From assembly GCA_959347315.1 (NCBI GenBank), contig OY365810.1, forward strand, positions 12,861,597 through 12,925,596: 64,000 bases of DNA, written 5' to 3'. Numbering within the stretch: the stretch's first letter is position 1; every line of letters starts with the position of its first letter. The DNA comes from Bimastos eiseni (taxonomy: Eukaryota; Annelida; Clitellata; Crassiclitellata; Lumbricidae). The position numbers and the translations under genes were made by a program. The notes beneath the pieces were generated by a model that saw only the letters and a program-made list of their open reading frames with translations, searched no databases and was not told the origin of the DNA. Positions 56,720 through 64,000 of the stretch are shown here, one piece after another.

Positions 56720-57045
56720 AGAGAAGGAAGGGAGGAAGGAAGGAAGGAAGGAGGGAGGGAGGGAGGGAAACGGAGAAGGAACGACAAGGAAGACGAATTG
56801 GATGAGGAGGAGGAGGAGTGGGAGGATAAGGACCGAGAGGATGGAAAAGAAGAGAAGGAGGATATTATATAGAAACGGAAGGAGAAGAATTACGAGGAGG
56901 GAATATCTGGTGGGAGGAGAGGATGAGGTTTGAGAAGAAAGACGAGAAAGATAAAGAGGAGGTGATGTGGTGGTAGGAGAAGGAGAGGCTTAAGGAGGAA
57001 GAGGACGATGGAAGAAGGAGAAGAAAGAGAGGGGTGGAGGAGCAG
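56720..57045. repeat. Purine-rich tract
   Basis: GGAAGGAAGGAGGGAGGGA and GAGGAGGAGGAG blocks. It is the strand-complement in composition of the preceding pyrimidine tract. Confidence 0.85.
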
Positions 57046-57867
57046 GTGAGTCATGGCGTGTGCGCCGATGCACAAGGTTACGTCTGAGGAGCGTCTGTCT
57101 CTGCCAGACAGACGGCTGTCAAGCGCCGCCAGAGCTGAGTCAGCAGCGGCTGAGAGGCAGCCGCTCCAGCGATGGACTTCCTGCGCCTTCTTTGTCTCAA
57201 ATCCGCCGCCGTCGGCTTCCGCGCAAGACCGACCGCCTTGCGGACAAAGAACGCCGAGACACATATAGACAGACACTAAGGCAGACATCGACAGGGTGGC
57301 AGGCCCATCGTGAACGGGGTATAAGGTGCACGTGCTAATCGATGGACGCTGCGGTGAGTAGGCCTGGCTACTGCCGTACACGGTCGCTTCCAAGGCGCTT
57401 TATTCCCGCCGAACGCGGTCCGTAGTTAATCAAGAGACCGCGTCTACATCGCTTACTTACAAACCGACAAGTCGCTGGAGCATCAACTGCGTCGGCTTTC
57501 ACGCGTGACGTGTAGGTATAACCGTAACAACGACACTCATAGGTGGATATATTATAGCTGCGGATGATCAGTTCACGGTTCGTTGACACAGTATCAGTAG
57601 TCACGCTTGGTTACGGAATGGAATGTTTACTTTGTCAGAAAAATAATTAATTTTATTAATGTGGAGGTTGAGCGACTGTTTGGATTGCATTGAAATTCTC
57701 TTCCTTAATTGTTTTTCTCGTGATTCTTGTAGTTATGTTTAGCGTAGAAGAGAGTCTAGATGAAATCATTTTAAGACTGAGAAAGCATAATAATGGACGC
57801 AGTGGTCTGGAGTGCGTGTGTACAACGATGTATGACGTTATTCGAGTTTAGAAGACTTCATGTGGTT
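57046..57867. other. Intergenic, GC-richer, no supported gene
   Basis: 57050-57340 is GC-rich with overlapping open frames on both strands, but none has a domain or splice context. Confidence 0.45.
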
Positions 57868-58135
57868 GTTGCAGTCTAACGACACTGTGTGATAACAAAG
57901 ATCATTAGCGTCGCCCTCCTACTTTATCCAGGTTTAGGACTGGCACTGGCCGAGTTCTACCAGTGGCGGAGTTTCGAAGAGGATTCATCTTAATTGGCCT
58001 TCATTATATAGTGGCGGTGGTAGCGGTTGCAGTATAACGACACTGTGCGAGAACAAGGATCATTATTGTCGCCCTCCTTCTTTATACAGTCTTTGGACTG
58101 GCAATGCCTGAGTGCTATCAGTGGCGGAGTTTCTT
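57868..58135 (+). repeat. ~100-bp dispersed repeat, copies 3 and 4 in tandem
   Basis: 57868-57976 and 58026-58135. Each has the GACACTGTG start, GTCGCCCTCCT core and CAGTGGCGGAGTTTC end. Confidence 0.85.
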
Positions 58136-58264
58136 CCAAATAGGCTTACAGAAGCTGTGTGACTGTGAAGATTGATCGAATTGTCTATACACAGATACAA
58201 CATAGACAAAGCCGCACAGTAGGCGCGTATCGGAACTGGCTTTCGATGCAAAGTCATAGGCCTT

Positions 58265-58365
58265 TACATATTATATATATATAATAACAAATATATATAT
58301 AACAAATATTATATATATAATATATATAAAATATAAATATATGTAATATATATAACATATAGACG
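58265..58365. repeat. TATATA-rich microsatellite
   Basis: Interrupted ATATATAT/AACAAATA runs. Confidence 0.85.
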
Positions 58366-58424
58366 TATATCACACAGGCACGCAGTACAAAGACATTGTC
58401 CGTGGATACACTTCTATAACGAGT

Positions 58425-58520
58425 CGCTGCAGTTTAAAGACACCGAGTGACAACAAAGATCATTAGCGTCGACCTCCTCCTTTGTCCTTACCTGGGACTG
58501 GCACTGCCAGAGTCCGAGCA
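58425..58520 (+). repeat. ~100-bp dispersed repeat, copy 5
   Basis: Reads GACACCGAGTGACAACAAAG, then TTAGCGTCGACCTCCTCCTT and TGGGACTGGCACTGCCAGAG. It lies ~140 bases upstream of the RGK-like start codon. Confidence 0.8.
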
Positions 58521-58660
58521 GCACAACGAGTTGATCCATCGCTGCATTTAAAACCAAATATAAATAAAACGCTAAGTATGCACATATATTACTGTCACGT
58601 GATGACCATCTGATTTATGCTGCGCCAGTGTAGATCATCGTCTGTGCGTCGACTGGTCCG

Positions 58661-59762
58661 ATGATATCCTCTGGGGCCGCGTGGCACCGGCGTCCGACGA
58701 TGGAGGTGGCAGAGAGGGACGACCAGCCTCCTCCTCAGGACGAGTTCGACGTCTACTTTGCCCGTGCCGCTGCTGCCTTCATCACTGCCTCCCCTTCCCC
58801 CTTTCAGGCTCCCTTTCCATCGTCTTCATCCACCTACGCCGCCGACCGCTGCCTTATTCCCGTCAAGGACGTCGTCGACTATGGCCGCCACGACAGCCTA
58901 CCAGACATCGAGATTAGTCTCTTGCTGGACGACGGGCAGGATAGCATCCAGCCTAGAAGCCCTGCGTGGACCTCCAGCTGTAGATACCCACATCGAAGGA
59001 GTGCTTCTGAGCGTCGAAAGGGTCCTACGTCGCTGTCCTCCTTCTCCTACGCCTCTGTGGCACCTCTGGAGATGGCGAGGGGCCTGGTCATGCATAAGGA
59101 CCTTCCAAAGACAGTGGCGGCCTCGTCGTGTCTTCGTGCTCCGAGTCCTCGTCAGGAGCTGCGCTGTCATTCTGCGCCGCACAGTCGTTCCAGCTCCTGG
59201 AAGAAGATCAAGCGCCCGGTCAGCTTCCGCGACCTCAAGGAGGTGCAGCAACTGGAGGAGGAGGAGGAGGAATCGCAGAAGCAGAGGAGAAGAGGAGGAA
59301 GCGGTGGCATCTCCCTCGAGGAGGCGATCAGCGCCAAGCTCCAGGAGTTGAAGCTGCTTCAGGCGGACGATTGCTACGTCGTCCGCCAGTTCACGACGTC
59401 GTCGAAGGGAATCGTCAACCGAGGTGACTCCATCAAACGCCGGTCGTCGTCGACCTCCTGCTCATCCACCGCCTCTAAGTCGCCCTCCATCTCACCCATC
59501 TGTCCTCCGGTCGTTCCCTCCTCTCTCGTAGGATCCGTCTCCGCACCGGATATGCCTTCTGCCTCGGCCGCTGCAGCAGTCTCAATATCGCTCACTTCCG
59601 CTAGACGTACATCCGCAGAGCTGTCGCCCGAACCGGAAACGGACAAAGGCCCCGACGGAAGGGTGCATGTTCTTGTTCTTGGCGACGAGGGGGTGGGAAA
59701 AACCTCCCTTCTCCAGCAGTTCATGACCTCTGAATACATGGCTGCCGTTCAGACCAGCTTCG
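58661..59762 (+). CDS. First coding exon of an RGK-type (Rad/Rem/Gem/Kir) small GTPase
   Basis: The frame starts at ATG 58661 (a second Met at 58700, MEVAERDD, is also possible) and ends at a TTCG|GTAAGT donor, exon end ~59762. About 330 residues of Ser/Pro-rich, low-order N-terminus include FTTSSKGIVNRGDS (about residues 243-257), which marks this family in animals. The G1 P-loop follows: VLVLGDEGVGKTSLLQQF (GDEGVGKT at 341-348), then MTSEYM leading to switch I. RGK proteins bind calcium-channel beta subunits and lower voltage-gated calcium currents; they lack lipid anchors and have long N-termini, as here. G2-G5 exons are not found before 64000 and presumably lie beyond. GC content and codon use are much higher than in the surroundings, as expected for a conserved exon. 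Confidence 0.75.
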
Positions 59763-59829
59763 GTAAGTAAGAACAGCGCAACATCTCCATGATTTACGTA
59801 GCGCAAAGCTAGGTAATCCATTGGGCCCT

Positions 59830-60120
59830 AACACCGTAAGGAGTTCGGTGGACAATGAGCGCCTGGAAAGAATCCTAAGAAGAGCTAAACGCCTAGGTTA
59901 CTTAGGACAATCCTTCTCAATAATCTCTGAACTAGCAGACATAGCAGATGCCACACTCGTCCTCTCCGTCTTGCATAACTCCAAGTATGTTCTTCACCAA
60001 CTCCTACCTCCACTCCGTCACCAATTAAGATCTATAGAGCACACAACCATATTCTCCCACCCAAAGACAACTCTAAATTTATCCAGAGATCATTATATGA
60101 AAATATTAACTAGTATGTTA
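59830..60120 (+). pseudogene. LINE 3' coding remnant in the RGK-like intron
   Basis: Reads NERLERILRRAKRLGYLGQS, then ELADIADATLVLSVLHNSKY and VLHQLLPPLRH, the C-terminal post-RT region common in CR1/L2/Rex-type LINEs (a [RE]RLExxxRRxxRLG...LLPP pattern). It degrades after about 60100. It sits on the same strand as the GTPase gene, inside its first intron. Confidence 0.6.
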
Positions 60121-60289
60121 TTGTTTTGTAGCTACTTTATTGATCACTGCCACTCATATAAGCATTACTGCGTTATTGAGAAATTGTGTTATTTTCAAAT
60201 AATCGAATATCACATATCATTTAGTGTAACACTCTTGCTGACACGCTTCTCTCGCAGGCGCCAATACACCTCCAATGAATAAGAAATAA

Positions 60290-62690
60290 TCGAAAGCGTC
60301 ACTCTTACAATTATTCTCTGTAGTCTGATAGTCGTGGTTCAAGTAAAATATTCGGTTAAATTCAAATTCAATTTCAATCTAACTCAATTCAATTTATTTC
60401 GTCCATTATGTATAATATATATATAATATATATATATACGATTTCTCCATTAAGCAAGTGCAATTGAAAATGAACCATCATGTCAATTCTGGATTCGATA
60501 TACGTAGATTGAGACAAAGTGAAATTAGAGCTAGAGTGATTTTTCGGCAGCATGCACCCATTGGAGTACGAGAATATATGGACACAATCTACGGTGGAAA
60601 AAATAAGTCCAGGAAACGATGAATGTTTGGTTGTGATCTGAAGGTAAACAGATTGTCAGAGAGATGCCAGTGCATTACATTGCAACAATATAGTATTATT
60701 TATTGTATACAAGAGGCAACAGGAAGGTTGTGTAGGTCTTCAGCACACAGATTGGTACAATGATCGGCTGACGCTATCGTTACATCAGACATTGGTCGAC
60801 AGCTTAATATATATCGTTCGACTATTTAGTAACATTGAGCCAATCCTCCAATTAGGCCAATCCTCCAATTAAGCCAATCCCCTGCTTCGTTTGGTTCAAT
60901 ATTTAGTCGACATCATGTTCAAAAATCAATTTTTTTTAGTTTGCTTTATACGCCAAAGTCCGCCGTCGGTGCAGTTTCTTTTTATCTTCAGAGATTGGTT
61001 CCCTAGCAACGCGAAACCCTGAGCCACGTCTTGGTTGCTAATCTATTCAACGGAACTACTACTCAATCATCTTTCACGCTTTTACCCAGCCATAACAAAA
61101 CTAGCGACGAACAAAAACGCGTCCTTCAGAAATGACGTGTTTTATTCTTTCCATCAACTGAAGGCACTTAGCAGTAATTGCAGTCTTGCATCATTTCTAA
61201 AGGCAGTCGCACTTCGGCGTGTATAATACACCTACAGAAGTGTCTGAACGTTGCATACGACTTGTGAATGCGTCTGGGCAGGTGTGGAGGGCACATCCTC
61301 TGTATGAGGACACTCCTCCTCGAGCAGCAACAGACTAAGCCACATGACTGCTACCTGCAGTCATTCAATATGTATGGTCGTCGTTACAAACATGTTTGCA
61401 ACCCTTTAAAGCACCGCCGGATACAAGCTATCATGCTTCAGTGACCTATGCAATTCAAGAGCAATATATATGAAAGTGGCCTCAGCGATCTATCAGAAAT
61501 ACAGACAGGCTAGAGATAACATAGAGCCATAGATAATAGATACAGTTGAGAACCGTTGTAAGGTCAAACCTCAACCTTGAGTCCTACACATTATTGAACT
61601 AAGTCAACGAATTCGGTGGTCTCAATTTGTCAGTCACAGTTAAAGATGATGTCGCCATTTTCTCGGAAGTTAATTTTGTGCTATTAACTTGAAAGCTATG
61701 AAGGAAACAGGAAACAGGTCTATATAAAATATTAGCACGCTAAGGAAATATGGATTTTAAGTATTTCGTTTGCAACGTTTTACAACGATTGTTTTTTAAG
61801 TTTCATGTATCGCACTTGCATCATTTAAAACAGATGATGCAGATGCTCGAGTACACGCGGACAGGTCACAGGTCAACGCAGGGGCGTAACTTTAATCTGT
61901 ATAATGAGGGGCAAATATCTCACCTTCTTTTCCCATTTGTGTAATTATTTTTGACCGCCCAATATTGTGAAAGTTGACTGAAGCACAACAGCCACACATG
62001 TAGGTGATAGCTTAATGGACAATGCGAATTTACGGTTAGAGTCAGTTGGCGTAAGGCAGCAGTATCGAATAGAAAAGTGAGGGCACAGGTATCCACATTT
62101 CACCACAACATTAGGCATGAGGAGCTGGTGCGCCTACGCTAGACCCACAGGCTGGTTATTTCGATTAAGACTTATTATGGTCTCAAGAGCATTTTGATGA
62201 ATTAATTTTCACTGTAGGTTGTATTCTTATTATCTCCGTTGGACGCCATCGTCGGATCCCGACAGATCCCGACAAGAGCCGAAACTGAGTTAACGAAGAG
62301 TTTAACATTAATAGTTTATAATTCAAAGCATGTACACCTCGACGGACCCTAGCCACACATAACGACTTCGACTGGACTTATTGAAAAGCCCGTCCATGCG
62401 CTGATCGGCATCATCGCACTGGACGATGATTCTGATGCCAACTGCATCTGTAAACCTCCGAGACAATCAGACAACAGACCAGATTGTAACTGAGGTTCTA
62501 TAATTATATTGTTTACGTCTAATAAATAATGAATAGGTTTATGCCTACAATAATTCACCAACGGTGCTCGCGATCCCTATTCGGTGCAGTTTAATTCCTC
62601 CTCATGAGAGATGGCAGACGACGATCGGCCGGAGGAATTAGCATCTTCATTTCCCTGAGTACGTTCAAAATACAACTAGGCCTACTTACG
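60290..62690. other. Intronic or intergenic, no exon recognised
   Basis: No RGK G2-G5 motif (DTAG-like, NKxD-like) was seen. A hAT-like CAGGGGCGTAAC terminus at 61878 has no partner. A TA-rich run lies at 60411-60440, and there is a short CCAATCCTCCAATTA duplication at about 60840-60885. Confidence 0.5.
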
Positions 62691-62699
62691 GGGCACGTG

Positions 62700-62917
62700 G
62701 ATAATAATAATGATAATATTAATAATACTACTATTGCTAACACTAATGATGATGATGACGACGACGACAATGATGTCAATAATAATAACAAATACTTCCC
62801 TTACTACTTCTACTACTACTACTTCCACTCCACCTATTACTTCACCTACTCCACCTACTACTACTAGTACTACTACTACTACTACTCCACCCCTACTCCA
62901 CCTACCACTACTACTAG

Positions 62918-62956
<39 letters not shown>

Positions 62957-63195
62957 AGCTACTACTACTCCACCTAGTACCTCCCACAAGTTCCACTACT
63001 ACCATCATTACAATTTTGTGCAAGAGGTGTACGAAGGCACTCTTAGAATTATAAAGAGGAATTAAATCAAATCTGGAACGTCCCCTATTCCACGATATCC
63101 ATTGCATAAATAACACTGGCGTGCAACCGTTATTGCTATCACAATATTATTGTAATCTTTATTATTATTATTATTATTATTAATAGTATTAATCA

Positions 63196-63243
<48 letters not shown>

Positions 63244-63300
63244 GGGAAATGGAAGTACTACTAGTAGTAATAATAATAATAATTATTATTTTTATTTTTA
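62700..63300. repeat. Compound trinucleotide microsatellites in inverted arrangement
   Basis: (AAT)n and (GAC)n at 62700-62800, (CTA/CCT)n at 62805-62980, (ATT)n at 63155-63185, (AGT)n at 63198-63243 and (AAT)n at 63265-63290. The CTA block and the TAG block are mutual complements. Confidence 0.95.
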
Positions 63301-63486
63301 TTATAGTAGCGGTATCACCTTTTTGCAATTTTATACATGTAGGCGCCGCCACATGCGTCAACTTAATCGATATGCTATATGCCATAAACTCAAGAGTATT
63401 ATCATCTATACAGTTTTTACATAATAGTTGCTGTAAATGTAAATATCATGGATTAAATAAGCGCTCTGCTAGAAATACATAATGAC

Positions 63487-63740
63487 TAGGGCCCGTGGTT
63501 TATGCGATTATGCGATTTCACAACTTTTCGCATAATTTTTAAAAGTAAAATTTTCGCAATTCATTGCATAAAGTTCGGAAATTTCGGTCAGTGTCAACTA
63601 TAATTGGCTTGTCTTGGCTATTATTGGGCCTTTTACTAGAGACCATAGTTTGTGCGATTAGACCTCTGCGATATTTCGCATAATTTACGAAAAAAATTAA
63701 TTCGCATATTCCGCGGGGCATAATAATTAGTTTTGACATG
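63487..63740. repeat. Two diverged direct copies of a TGCGATTA-rich repeat
   Basis: CTAGGGCCCGTGGTTTATGC at 63487 and CTAGAGACCATAGTTTGTGC at 63637 start two related blocks, each followed by TTCGCATAAT. They may be ends of a mobile element; the borders are not defined. Confidence 0.5.
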
Positions 63741-64000
63741 TTGTGTCCACAAGCGCCTCACCATATTCTGAGGATCTGCGATAGTTTAAACAAGTCTATA
63801 GCCACTGCAATCTATTGTTACTCATGTTACTTAATTTGAGCCGTCCTCAAAGTGAATGAAGCGTGAATGCTCCAGGATGAGGGAGCAGCCAGCCTGCTCA
63901 GCAACAGAGGAACAGAGCAGCAGATTATTAATAAAGTAACAGGGTAGTAAAGTAACAGGATGACTGAGACTACACACAGTTTGTCACCAATGAGCAATCT

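Noticed and set aside
58758..59739. Several long alternative frames within the RGK-like exon
   Set aside because: GC-rich exon shadows; only the frame containing the P-loop and the family motif is credible.

Overview
The window is eukaryotic nuclear DNA, AT-rich and full of decayed transposons and microsatellites. It most resembles the genome of a marine invertebrate. The reasons are spliced genes with GT/AG introns, a Mab-21 nucleotidyltransferase with little or no intron structure, hAT, mariner, LINE and Polinton/Maverick elements, and a very frequent AGGCCT core (often GTAGGCCTAC). I cannot name the species. There is one 200-N assembly gap at 34619-34818. I see no operons, rRNA, true tRNA gene or CRISPR.

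Layout. 1-6400: the last two exons of an unrecognised + strand gene (207-799), then repeats: a 143-bp hAT MITE, a LINE reverse-transcriptase remnant, a tRNA-like SINE head and a mariner-type remnant sitting in a (TA)n tract. 7051-12155: the most unusual host locus. A RING finger, a B-box and a long coiled coil with a ~505-bp internal repeat lead, through an intron whose phases match, into a USP16/45-type ubiquitin protease. This would be a ubiquitin ligase and a deubiquitinase in one polypeptide. It carries a TGA at codon 5, a 1-nt frameshift and an in-frame TAA, so it is either a decaying copy or wrongly sequenced. 18625-20700: a Mab-21/cGAS-like protein with its catalytic acids present, cut by an in-frame TGA before a further 120 open codons.

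23736-35958: a ~12.2-kb Polinton/Maverick element, a virus-like DNA transposon. It has imperfect terminal inverted repeats and a candidate 6-bp target duplication. The left part holds integrase (-), followed by a + strand block of structural and conserved proteins. Fibre-like protein, adenain-type protease and protein-primed DNA polymerase B follow on the - strand. Only the protease looks intact. The capsid gene has a large internal deletion and I found no packaging ATPase, so this copy is dead.

36000-58600: no convincing host gene. It holds five further hAT-like or foldback elements with target duplications or matching ends, a decayed mobile-element protein (46.2-46.8 kb), a nested satellite (48.0-49.0 kb), long purine or pyrimidine tracts and five copies of a ~100-bp dispersed repeat. 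58661-59762: the first coding exon of an RGK-type (Rad/Rem/Gem/Kir) small GTPase, ending at a GTAAGT donor; the remaining exons are not visible before the window ends. A LINE 3' remnant lies in its first intron. 62.7-63.3 kb is trinucleotide microsatellite.

All coordinates and motifs were read by eye from the sequence. Family names rest on recognised motifs, not on database searches.
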